Of a DNA stretch of 30,565 bases, positions 22,764 through 30,366 are shown one piece after another. Position 1 is the stretch's first letter. Each line of letters begins with the position of its first letter. Made by a program: the position numbers and the translations under genes. This stretch comes from BTUB01 sp964392765 (GTDB lineage Bacteria; Babelota; Babeliae; Babelales; Vermiphilaceae): contig CAYMRF010000010.1 of NCBI GenBank assembly GCA_964392765.1, forward strand, positions 1 to 30,565, given 5' to 3'. Below the pieces are notes generated by a model, which searched no databases, was not told the DNA's origin, and saw only the letters and a list, made by a program, of their open reading frames with translations.

Positions 22764-23369
22764 GGAGGCGCGTGACTCTGGCTTCTTAAGGCCAAGCTCA
22801 TACTGCCAATACATATCAGCATAGGCAATGCCATAAATGTTCTTCTTATCAATTGCTGGAATACCCTGATTCACGAATCCTAATTTTTCATAAAATATGA
22901 TCGCATCTTGATTGCCGCGAATTGGATACACGATGCATTGTGTTGCATCCAAATTTGCAGCGAGCATTGCTTGAATCAGCTTTTTTCCAATACCCTTTTT
23001 GCGAGAGTCTTGAGCGATAAGTAAAAGATCAAGTTCAAGAACTTTGCCTTCTGAATGGCATACCAGGAGGCCGACAATATGATCATTATCAACGGCAATA
23101 AAGAGGCGATCATTGTCAGCTTCCAAAAATTGCTTAAAGTCATGCTCGTCTGCTGCCAACTCTTTTTCTAAAAATGGATCGGGGTTTTTGCCCAGCTCAA
23201 AGTGAGCGTAATGCTGCTGATAGAGTGGTTTAAAATACTCATACGTTACTGCTCTATCAAAAGCACAAATTGCCGCAAGATCAGTTTTTTGTGCCCAACG
23301 AATCGTTATATTTTCAGCATTCGCTAGAAATGGCATGGCAATAATCAATATCATACTTATGAGCTTCAT
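22758..23369 (-). CDS. Exported GNAT acetyltransferase
   Basis: 203 residues with a signal peptide (1-18, MKLISMILIIAMPFLANA) and a near-perfect AGGAGGT ribosome-binding site seven bases before the ATG. GNAT features in order are ITIRWAQKTDLAAICAFD (strand 1 and helix 1), RLFIAVDNDHIVGLLVCH, VLELDLLLIAQDSRKKGIGKKL (P-loop RKKGIG, 123-128), and DAIIFYEKLGFVNQG. It is a complete domain of normal length. As with the other exported GNAT, acetyl-CoA is not expected outside the cytoplasm. It overlaps the convergent CaaX gene by six bases and is divergent from the gene at 23398. Confidence 0.85.
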   Translation of the reverse strand: MKLISMILIIAMPFLANAENITIRWAQKTDLAAICAFDRAVTYEYFKPLYQQHYAHFELGKNPDPFLEKELAADEHDFKQFLEADNDRLFIAVDNDHIVGLLVCHSEGKVLELDLLLIAQDSRKKGIGKKLIQAMLAANLDATQCIVYPIRGNQDAIIFYEKLGFVNQGIPAIDKKNIYGIAYADMYWQYELGLKKPESRASS

Positions 23370-23397
23370 TATTTACCTCCTACAAAAAGGATACGTT

Positions 23398-24003
23398 ATG
23401 AAACGCGTTATTCCCTTACTATTAATCTGTAACCCGTTTTGCACGCAAAATGCTAGTGCTTCAAAAAAGCCAAATCTTGTTTTCTTGGGGTGCCAAGTAA
23501 CTAGCAATAATCCCGAACAAGCTGCGTTGGTAGAAATCGCGGCAATAATCACCGATTGGCAACTCAATATCTTAGCCGAAGGGCCCTCGATTATTATTTA
23601 TCAATCTGACGCAGTTCTTGAATCAATGGATGATTATTTTAAACAAAAGTATTCTGATTCAGGATTGTTGGAAAAAATTCGCGCATCAACAATCTCACTT
23701 GCAGATGCAGAAGCTCAAATTCTTGCATTTATCAAACCATATACTCAACCAAAACAATCGCCGATGTTTGGAGGCATCTGGTTTGGCAGGGATTGCCGCA
23801 CCATCCGGCTATTAATGCCGAAACTTACAGCGCATCTTTCAACCAAAGCGCTTGGCACTTTTGTGCTAAGGGAACTGGTAGAACTGTGGAGTAATGATAC
23901 CACCCATCAAGCGGTAAAAATTATAAGTGCAATGGATGATGCCCATGCGGCGATAGAAGAAATGCGCTATTATAAAGAAATGTACTTTACAAAGGCCTTT
24001 TGA
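23398..24003 (+). CDS. Exported oligoribonuclease-like pseudoenzyme
   Basis: 201 residues from ATG 23398 (AAAAAGG seven bases upstream). Signal peptide about 1-21, then a full-length Orn-like DnaQ exonuclease fold: ALVEIAAIITDWQLNILAEG, QSDAVLESMDD, SGLLEKIRASTISLADAE, FGRDCRTIRLLMPKL and AMDDAHAAIEEMRYYKE, each close to the E. coli Orn counterpart. Of the five DEDDh residues only two remain. Orn Asp12 and Glu14 (IDLEMTG) correspond to Gly31 and Gln33 (LGCQVTS). Asp112 is kept as Asp132, His158 becomes Ile176, and Asp163 is kept as Asp181. Nuclease activity is therefore not expected. Export plus loss of the active site suggests a binding or decoy role (inference). Confidence 0.8.
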   Translation: MKRVIPLLLICNPFCTQNASASKKPNLVFLGCQVTSNNPEQAALVEIAAIITDWQLNILAEGPSIIIYQSDAVLESMDDYFKQKYSDSGLLEKIRASTISLADAEAQILAFIKPYTQPKQSPMFGGIWFGRDCRTIRLLMPKLTAHLSTKALGTFVLRELVELWSNDTTHQAVKIISAMDDAHAAIEEMRYYKEMYFTKAF

Positions 24004-24013
24004 CCGTTATAAT
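23986..24013 (+). promoter_or_regulatory. Candidate promoter for the gene at 24051
   Basis: TTTACA (23986-23991), 16-base spacer, perfect TATAAT (24008-24013). It overlaps the end of the Orn-like gene and lies 38 bases before the ATG. Confidence 0.55.
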
Positions 24014-24050
24014 CAAAAAACAGTCTAAACAACTAAGGCAGGATATCGTT

Positions 24051-24467
24051 ATGCAAAAATCTTTAGTCACGCTCATTTTTCTCATCTCACTCCCATCAAT
24101 GCTTATCAGCATGGAACAACCGCCAGCGCCAAATGAGGTAACCAGATTAAATACTCGACCGCCATTGCGTGCACTAAGATCATTAAGTATAGCAAACACC
24201 AGTTACCGCGATTTGCTGGATGAGTTAATGGATGTGCATCCTCCATTTCGCCCGCGCGCATTATCTGATACTCAAATTGACTATACCACTACCGCTTTTC
24301 CCTATGTGCGTCCTCCATCGCCTTCAAAACCGATTGGTCTCCTTGAACAGCATAAAAAGAAATTAATCTACGGTGCAGTCGGATTGAGCGCTTTTGCTAT
24401 TGCCGGATTAGCTTTGCATTTTGCAAGCAAAAATAATGCTGAAGTTATTGAATATCGTTATCATTAA
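24051..24467 (+). CDS. Exported protein with C-terminal membrane helix, unknown function
   Basis: 138 residues from ATG 24051 (AGGCAGGA upstream; in-frame TTG at 24000 rejected). Signal peptide about 1-20 followed by MEQPPAPNE, very like the MEKPPAP of the CaaX protein. The middle is Pro/Arg-rich and probably disordered (RPPLRALRSL, HPPFRPRAL, YVRPPSPSKP). A basic stretch (HKKK, 101-104) precedes a membrane helix (about 105-125, LIYGAVGLSAFAIAGLALHF) and a short tail. It is a single-pass, tail-anchored-like protein after signal cleavage. Family not recognised. Confidence 0.65.
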   Translation: MQKSLVTLIFLISLPSMLISMEQPPAPNEVTRLNTRPPLRALRSLSIANTSYRDLLDELMDVHPPFRPRALSDTQIDYTTTAFPYVRPPSPSKPIGLLEQHKKKLIYGAVGLSAFAIAGLALHFASKNNAEVIEYRYH

Positions 24468-24483
24468 ATAAGTAGACTTTATT

Positions 24484-24855
24484 ATGAAAAAAACCCTCTT
24501 TATTGTTGCTTTATTAGCAATATTCGGAATGAATACAAATGCAACGCCAATTATTTTGGATGAAATTGACGATCTTACTACAACGCAACAAACCGCAAAG
24601 GCTATAGAGCAACAGCATATTCTTGAACTCTGCCACTCAAAGAAAAATCAGAAACCATGTGAAGAAATTAACAAAATGATGAGATGGGCAAACAGTCCAG
24701 AGTTTAAAAACCCAATATTTAAATTTCCCATTTTAATGGATCTTCTTAAAAACACTAAAAAGATCGGTCTCATATTGGATTGGGATGATAAACGGATAGG
24801 CGAAGAATTTAAGCTACTGGCTGCTGAATTTAATACGCGAAGCGGTAAAAAATAG
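24484..24855 (+). CDS. Small exported protein of unknown function
   Basis: 123 residues with a signal peptide (about 1-20, MKKTLFIVALLAIFGMNTNA). The mature part is helical and charged, with two Cys (CHSKKNQKPC) that could form a disulfide in the periplasm, and a KNPIFKFPILMDLLKN hydrophobic segment. No homologue recognised. It starts 16 bases after the preceding stop and is the last gene of the accessory run; the 180 bases that follow, up to lysS, hold AT-rich sequence with a TATAAT (24926-24931) but no clear -35. Confidence 0.65.
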   Translation: MKKTLFIVALLAIFGMNTNATPIILDEIDDLTTTQQTAKAIEQQHILELCHSKKNQKPCEEINKMMRWANSPEFKNPIFKFPILMDLLKNTKKIGLILDWDDKRIGEEFKLLAAEFNTRSGKK

Positions 24856-25035
24856 CGTTAAATAATCGAATTTTATTCATTAATGGGCTTTTTTTCTTTT
24901 TCAAAAAAAAGTGGCCAATGAGGGTTATAATTAGTTATGTGCCGCTTATCTATTTCTTTTGAATCTAGAAAAAATGCACATTTCTGAGATACTAAGACCA
25001 TATTACTCAATTTTTTCCTATTTTAAAGGTCTTGT

Positions 25036-27303
25036 ATGCAGTTTAAAATAAATCCACGCATTTTTAGTGAATACCCGGGAGCTTCTGTTGGGGTTGTTGT
25101 TGCCAAGGGCATTAACAATTCTAAAGAACTAAAACAGGTGATGGATTTATTAAAGAAACAGCAAGATGAAGTTTTAAAGCAGATTCATGGCGATCAGCTG
25201 GCAACGCATGCTCACATTGCTCCCTGGCGGCAGGCGTATCAAAAATTTGGTGCAAAACCTAAAGATCACCTTTCATCGATTGAGAATCTGTTGCGCCGCG
25301 TATTAAAGCGTCAGCCGTTTAGATCGATAAATACTCTCGTTGATCTTTATAACGTGGTTTCACTTAAATATATGCTTCCTGCTGGCGGTGAGGATTTAGA
25401 TACCATCAAAGGAGACATCGAATTAACCTTTGCAGGCGCACATGAGCCGGCGATATTTCTCTTGGGGGAAAAAGAGGCAAAATCTCCCAATGAAGGGGAA
25501 GTATTTTATAAAGATGAAAATGGCGCTATTTGCCGCCGCTGGAATTGGAAAGAGGCTGATCGCACCAAAATTACTTCCGAAACACGTAATGCTTTTTTTG
25601 TAATTGAGATTCTTCCTTCGGTGAAAAGAGAGTTTCTGGAAGCGGCTATTAATGAGTTGGCAAGCCTTGTTCATCAATTCTGCGATGGCGATGTTTCGGT
25701 TGCCATTCTTGATGAAAAGTATCCTGCAATTACCTTGAAAAAAAATAATGAATATGTTTCTCAGCAGCCGATGAGAATGATTCAAGTATCTGAATCACCA
25801 TATCAAGCAGGGTTGCAAAAAGCTGCGGCAATTGAACAACCAGTTGACGAAGGTGCTGAGCATCAAATCCGTTTAGAGAAATTAAAAGCACTTGAAGCTG
25901 CAGGTATTAACCCGTGGCCAGAAGCCAAAGAGGTTTCTGCAACCTGCAAGCAGGTGCACCAAGAATACGCCGAAGGCGTTGAAAAGCAGTATTCAGTCGC
26001 GGGACGCATTCGCATTATTCGCCATCATGGAAAAGCATCTTTTGTAGTTATTCAAGATCAAAGCGGGCAACTGCAGCTGTATATTAAGCAAGATGATATT
26101 GGCCAGCAGGCATATGAACAGTTTAAGCAGTTTATTGATACGGGTGATATCGTTTGGGCCCAAGGAACCGTTTTTAAGACCAAAATGGGTGAAGTGACCA
26201 TCAAGGTTGAGAAATTTGAGCTTTTAAGCAAATGCCTCTTCCCGATGCCCGAGAAGTTCCATGGCTTGCAAGATATTGAGACAATCTACCGCCAACGCTA
26301 TTTAGATTTAATCACGAATGAAGAAAGTAGGGCTCGTTTTGCAAAGCGTTCAGGCGTAATCCGTTCATTCCGGAATTACTTGGATACTCATGGCTTTATG
26401 GAAGTTGAAACCCCGATGCTTCATCCGATTCCGGGCGGAGCTGCTGCAAAGCCATTTATCACCCATCATAATGCTTTGGGCAATGATTTTTATTTAAGAA
26501 TTGCACCAGAACTTTATTTAAAGCGATTAGTGGTGGGCGGCTTTGAGCAAGTATATGAGATCAATCGTAACTTTAGAAATGAAGGTATTTCAACGCGCCA
26601 TAATCCTGAATTTACCATGCTTGAAATGTATTGGGCTCATCACGATTACCATTTTATTATGGAATTTGTGCAAAATATGATGCGTGATGCGGTTGAGAAA
26701 GCATGTGGCATTTTAGAAGTTCAATTTAATGATTTCACGCTGGATTTTGGCAAACCGTTCAAAATTACTACGATCAAAGATGCCGTGCTTGAATATGGCA
26801 ATTATTCTGAAAAAGATATTGCTCCGGAAGTAATTGATGCGCGATTAAAAGAGCATTCAATCAAAGTTGCCAATGCAAATGCATCTTGGGGAGAAAAGGT
26901 GTATGCAATGTTTGAAAAAATTGCAGAACATCGTTTAATTCAACCCACCTTTGTTACCAAATTTCCCATCGAAGTTTCTCCCTTGGCAAAACGAGATGAA
27001 AAGGATCCTCAATTTGCTGCACGCTTTGAGCTCTTTATTGCTGGCATGGAGATTAGCAATGGATTTAATGAGCTTAATGATCCGATTGATCAAGCAGGGC
27101 GCTTTAAGCAACAAGCAGGTGCTCGTGCGGGTGGTGATGCAGAAGCGCATCATTATGATGCCGAATTTATTCATGCACTGGAATATGGTTTACCACCAAC
27201 GGTGGGCGTGGGGATTGGCATAGATCGATTTGCAATGCTCGTGAGTAATGCATCATCTATAAAAGATGTTATTTTATTTCCTACCTTAAAGAAACGGGAA
27301 TAA
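25036..27303 (+). CDS. lysS: Lysyl-tRNA synthetase with N-terminal B3/4 domain fusion
   Basis: 755 residues, AAAGG upstream. Residues about 1-235 are a B3/4 domain of the stand-alone 'PheRS beta-like' type (SEYPGASVGVVVAKGI, PWRQAYQKFGAKPKDHLSS, NTLVDLYNVVSLKYMLPAGG, CRRWNWKEADRTKIT). In PheRS this domain edits mischarged tRNA. After a linker, residues about 275-755 are a complete class IIb LysRS: an OB-fold anticodon domain (VAGRIRIIRHHGKASFVVIQ), motif 1 (GFMEVETPML), motif 2 (FRNEGISTRHNPEFTMLEMY) and motif 3 (GVGIGIDRFAMLV). Ordinary LysRS has about 500 residues. No stop or start signal is seen at the junction, so it is read as one protein. Whether the B3/4 domain edits tRNA-Lys is unknown. 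Confidence 0.93.
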   Translation: MQFKINPRIFSEYPGASVGVVVAKGINNSKELKQVMDLLKKQQDEVLKQIHGDQLATHAHIAPWRQAYQKFGAKPKDHLSSIENLLRRVLKRQPFRSINTLVDLYNVVSLKYMLPAGGEDLDTIKGDIELTFAGAHEPAIFLLGEKEAKSPNEGEVFYKDENGAICRRWNWKEADRTKITSETRNAFFVIEILPSVKREFLEAAINELASLVHQFCDGDVSVAILDEKYPAITLKKNNEYVSQQPMRMIQVSESPYQAGLQKAAAIEQPVDEGAEHQIRLEKLKALEAAGINPWPEAKEVSATCKQVHQEYAEGVEKQYSVAGRIRIIRHHGKASFVVIQDQSGQLQLYIKQDDIGQQAYEQFKQFIDTGDIVWAQGTVFKTKMGEVTIKVEKFELLSKCLFPMPEKFHGLQDIETIYRQRYLDLITNEESRARFAKRSGVIRSFRNYLDTHGFMEVETPMLHPIPGGAAAKPFITHHNALGNDFYLRIAPELYLKRLVVGGFEQVYEINRNFRNEGISTRHNPEFTMLEMYWAHHDYHFIMEFVQNMMRDAVEKACGILEVQFNDFTLDFGKPFKITTIKDAVLEYGNYSEKDIAPEVIDARLKEHSIKVANANASWGEKVYAMFEKIAEHRLIQPTFVTKFPIEVSPLAKRDEKDPQFAARFELFIAGMEISNGFNELNDPIDQAGRFKQQAGARAGGDAEAHHYDAEFIHALEYGLPPTVGVGIGIDRFAMLVSNASSIKDVILFPTLKKRE

Positions 27304-27330
27304 TTTTTTTGCCGCTTGAATTCTAAATAG

Positions 27331-27442
27331 GAGGGGGTGATCCCCCCCTCCGTTCGCCTCCTTCGACTCGTTACACTCGCTCAGGATGAATTCCGGCTCC
27401 GTTCGCCTCGATGGAGGCTCCGTAAGGAGCCGAATGGAGAGG
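27331..27442. repeat. Palindromic repeat cluster, left flank of the GIY-YIG gene
   Basis: Contains GAGGGGG-TGAT-CCCCCCCTC (27331-27350), then an inverted copy of the family core (CCTTCGACTCG ... CTCAGGATG, 27360-27386) and GAATTCCGG. The end block is CCGTTCGCCTCGATGGAG (27399-27416), GCTCC-GTAA-GGAGC (27417-27430) and CGAATGGAGAGG (27431-27442). The first and last pieces of this block occur inverted at 27776-27814. The G/C hairpin may also end the lysS transcript, but no T-tract follows. Confidence 0.8.
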
Positions 27443-27472
27443 TAAAAAACCAATAAAAATCATATAAAAATT

Positions 27473-27769
27473 ATGCTTAATTTTTACGTTTATATACTCA
27501 AATGTAATGATGGCACTTACTACACAGGCCATACAGATAATTTGGAAAAGAGATTATCTGAACATGAAGATAGCGCTTATGAATGTTACACTTCCACTCG
27601 GCTTCCTGTCGAATTAGTTTTTGCAGAAGTGTTTGCTTCTCGTGTTGAAGCTATTGATGCGGAAAGAAAAATAAAAAAATGGGGACAGCGAAAGAAAGAC
27701 GCTTTAGTAAGTAATGGGTGGGAAGGTATTCTTGCGCTACGCAAAAAAAGAAGAATCGGACTGTATTGA
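27473..27769 (+). CDS. Small GIY-YIG nuclease-family protein
   Basis: 98 residues, essentially one GIY-YIG domain. It starts FYVYILKCNDGTYYTGHTDN (Tyr-Val-Tyr ... Tyr-Thr-Gly in place of GIY and YIG), with Arg27 in LEKRLSEHE and Glu64-containing AIDAERKIKKWGQRKKDALV, as in the short UPF0213/YhbQ-like family. No Shine-Dalgarno is obvious. The gene is bracketed by inverted repeats about 30 bases on the left and 7 bases on the right. Members of this family are often multicopy in genomes; cellular role unclear, though endonuclease activity is plausible. Confidence 0.88.
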   Translation: MLNFYVYILKCNDGTYYTGHTDNLEKRLSEHEDSAYECYTSTRLPVELVFAEVFASRVEAIDAERKIKKWGQRKKDALVSNGWEGILALRKKRRIGLY

Positions 27770-27775
27770 TTATTA

Positions 27776-27814
27776 CCTCTCCATTCGCGCTTCGCGCTCC
27801 ATCGAGGCGAACGG
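27776..27814. repeat. Inverted repeat, right flank of the GIY-YIG gene
   Basis: CCTCTCCATTCG (27776-27787), a short CGCTTCGCG hairpin centre, and CTCCATCGAGGCGAACGG (27797-27814). The two outer parts are exact inverted copies of 27431-27442 and 27399-27416; only the central loop differs. Confidence 0.85.
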
Positions 27815-27886
27815 AAAAAACCTTGACTTTAATACATACCCTTTTCTAGGTTTAAGTTGGAAACAACTTTAAAACAGGGAGAGGGT

Positions 27887-28381
27887 ATGAAGAAAGTAGT
27901 ATTAAGTTTTTTATTCACCGCTATTATTCTCATCACATCAGCACTATTTGCTGATCCAATTACCATTCATAATAAAACCAATCGCGACTTACATGTTGCA
28001 ATGTATTATATCGGAACCAAATGGAATTTAATGGAGCAGCCAAATGGAACGATAGCAACTCCTATTTATCTTATTAAATCTCAATCGTCGATTACTATGG
28101 AACGCCCGCCCCGAAGAACTAAAGTTGAAAAGGGTTCTAATATGAAAGGGCCAGGGCCATTTGATCAACAATTAATTTTTTTTGAAAATAAAGATCTTTT
28201 AACGCCCGAACTCACTCCAGAACAAGCTTTAAACCCCTTTAATTCTTTGAATATTGGAAACTTACAAGGAAAAGTTTTTTATATTGGTCAGCTCAATGGC
28301 ATGCTTCAAGGATTTAATTGCACCGATTGGAAAGCGAATGGGAAAAAATGCGAGGAAAACGATAAAAGGGGTAAAAAATGA
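27887..28381 (+). CDS. Exported protein sharing the N-terminal domain of the downstream lipase
   Basis: 164 residues from ATG 27887 (GGGAGAGGG upstream; an in-frame start 30 bases earlier is rejected). Signal peptide about 1-22. The mature part (about 23-150) is homologous to residues 22-135 of the next gene's product: ITIHNKTNRDLHVAMYY against ITVHNKTPRDVYAAVYL, then MEQP, QQLIFFENKDLLTP against RELVFVEDPQLLTS, and GNLQGKVFYIG against GSLKGSTFYLG. The C-terminal tail is Lys-rich (GKKCEENDKRGKK). It ends in an ATGA overlap with the lipase gene, so the two are translationally coupled; a role as partner, inhibitor or targeting factor for the lipase is inferred. TTGACT at 27823-27828 may be the -35 of this operon. 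Confidence 0.75.
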   Translation: MKKVVLSFLFTAIILITSALFADPITIHNKTNRDLHVAMYYIGTKWNLMEQPNGTIATPIYLIKSQSSITMERPPRRTKVEKGSNMKGPGPFDQQLIFFENKDLLTPELTPEQALNPFNSLNIGNLQGKVFYIGQLNGMLQGFNCTDWKANGKKCEENDKRGKK

Positions 28382-30291
28382 ATGAAGCGATCATACGAAT
28401 AAATATTTTATTTCTTACGTTTTCCATTTGCTCATATGCCGATTTAATCACAGTGCATAATAAGACGCCTCGCGATGTATATGCCGCAGTTTATCTGCAA
28501 AAAAGTAAAATACCTTTTATGGAACAGCCTCTTGCGCAACGCGTAACCTCAGTTCAATGCATTGATGCGCAACAATCTTCCCAATTAAATCGCCCCGATC
28601 GTTGGTTTGGCTATGATCGTGAATTGGTATTTGTGGAAGATCCGCAATTATTAACGTCAACGCTATCATCCGATGATTTATCCAATTATCATGCAAAAAA
28701 TGTTGGTAGTTTAAAAGGGAGCACCTTTTATTTGGGTGATAATGAAGGGGATATTTATGGCTATACCGTGCTTGAGTGGAATGCGGTCCAGATTCCGTTA
28801 CAATATGCCCAGCAACAGTTGTTTAATTTAGTTCCGGCCATTGCGGATAACCCTTATAAAAATCAAGTTGCCTATGTGCGTCGCGGGAATGGTTTGTGCG
28901 ACCAAGAGAAAGCATTTTTAATCAAACGATCAGCTCGTGTGGCGCGGGGAATTACGCAGTTTACGGGTAAACCTTTAGGTATTAAAGTTCCTACCATTGC
29001 ACTTGCCTGTAGTGGAGGAGGCTATCGGGCTATGCTGTATACCGCGGGTGCGCTTAAAGCGATTAATGCATTGCAACTAATGGATACCCTTACGTATGCA
29101 GTGGGATTATCAGGATCTACCTGGACAATTGCCACTTGGATTTCCAGCGGTAAATCAATTGATGAGTTTCATGATTGGCTCATTAATAATATTGGTTTTG
29201 ATATGCAAAATTGTGATACGGACGATTTTGCATTGATGGGCAAAACGGTGCTGACTAAATATTGTGCGGGTCAGCCGATAGGATTTGTTGATTTATATGG
29301 CGCATGTATAGCTAATGACCTTTTTGACAGTTTTACTACCGATAAAATAAAAGTTTATGTATCGGATCAATCTAAAAACCTTTCTGATGGATCGTTACCC
29401 TTGCCTATTTATACGGCAATAAGCGGAGAGGATACCCATTCAGAAAAATTATGGTATGAGTTTACTCCGTTTGAAGTGGGAGCACCTTGGATGGATAGTT
29501 ACGTGCCAACCTGGGCATTTGGCAGAAAATTTAAAAACGCGCGCTCAGTAACTTCTGCTCCTGAGCAGCCCATGGGAACTTTTTTAGGAACGTTTGGTTT
29601 GGCCTTAGGAATCACCATTAAACGCATGCTTAAGGAAGCCAATATCCAAGATAACATTCAAACGTTAATCTTAAAAAAATTGATAGGCAAAATAATTAAT
29701 GGCCATGGCGATGATAGGCCGATTTCTGCTGATTATCATAATTTTGCCGTGGGAATTGCTGATGTTCCTTTTAACAATTTGCCTATCTTACATATGGTTG
29801 ATGCCGGCATAAACTTTAATTTACCGTATCCGCCGATTAGCGGGCAACGCGCTTCTCGCAAAGCAGATATTATTATTTTTGTTGATGCTTCAGCGGGAGA
29901 AGTAGGGCAAGAGCTGCGCAAGACTGAACATTATGCACGTGCTCATAATCTTCCCTTCCCGGTAATCGATTATTCATTAGTTGCAAAACAAGCCGTGACT
30001 ATTTTTAAAAATGAAACCGATACGAATGTGCCGGTAGTAATCTATATTCCGCGTATTGTGGATCATGCGATGCTGGAAAATCATAAAATAGATGAGCAGT
30101 TTTTATATACTGTGTTGCATGATTTTGATGTTGAAAAGTGCATAGCAGATGAAGCATGCAATACGTTTAATTTTCAATATTCGCCGCGAGAGGCGCGCCA
30201 ATTAACGGCGTTAGGCGAGTTTAATATGCTCATGGCTGGTGATGCAATAAAGCAGGCAATGGAAGTTTTTGGATGCAAGGTGGCTTACTAA
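28378..30291 (+). CDS. Exported cytosolic-PLA2/lysophospholipase-type lipase
   Basis: 637 residues. Signal peptide about 1-21, the shared domain (22-135, see the gene at 27887), then a PLA2c-type catalytic domain (about 200-630). It contains VPTIALACSGGGYRAML (oxyanion-hole glycines at 213-215), the nucleophile elbow GLSGSTW with Ser245, and Asp475 in HMVDAGINFNLPYPPI, the counterpart of the catalytic Asp before the D-(G/A)-G turn. ADIIIFVDAS follows, as in fungal lysophospholipases and eukaryotic cPLA2. It should hydrolyse glycerophospholipid or lysophospholipid esters. This family is mainly eukaryotic; an exported bacterial member is consistent with attack on host membranes. Start overlaps the preceding stop (ATGA). 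Confidence 0.88.
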   Translation: MNEAIIRINILFLTFSICSYADLITVHNKTPRDVYAAVYLQKSKIPFMEQPLAQRVTSVQCIDAQQSSQLNRPDRWFGYDRELVFVEDPQLLTSTLSSDDLSNYHAKNVGSLKGSTFYLGDNEGDIYGYTVLEWNAVQIPLQYAQQQLFNLVPAIADNPYKNQVAYVRRGNGLCDQEKAFLIKRSARVARGITQFTGKPLGIKVPTIALACSGGGYRAMLYTAGALKAINALQLMDTLTYAVGLSGSTWTIATWISSGKSIDEFHDWLINNIGFDMQNCDTDDFALMGKTVLTKYCAGQPIGFVDLYGACIANDLFDSFTTDKIKVYVSDQSKNLSDGSLPLPIYTAISGEDTHSEKLWYEFTPFEVGAPWMDSYVPTWAFGRKFKNARSVTSAPEQPMGTFLGTFGLALGITIKRMLKEANIQDNIQTLILKKLIGKIINGHGDDRPISADYHNFAVGIADVPFNNLPILHMVDAGINFNLPYPPISGQRASRKADIIIFVDASAGEVGQELRKTEHYARAHNLPFPVIDYSLVAKQAVTIFKNETDTNVPVVIYIPRIVDHAMLENHKIDEQFLYTVLHDFDVEKCIADEACNTFNFQYSPREARQLTALGEFNMLMAGDAIKQAMEVFGCKVAY

Positions 30292-30366
30292 GAAAATGCT
30301 TGTACACCAAAATAAGATGGTTTAGAGTTGGGGAACAAAGTAGTTTATAAGTAAGGAGATCCTTTC

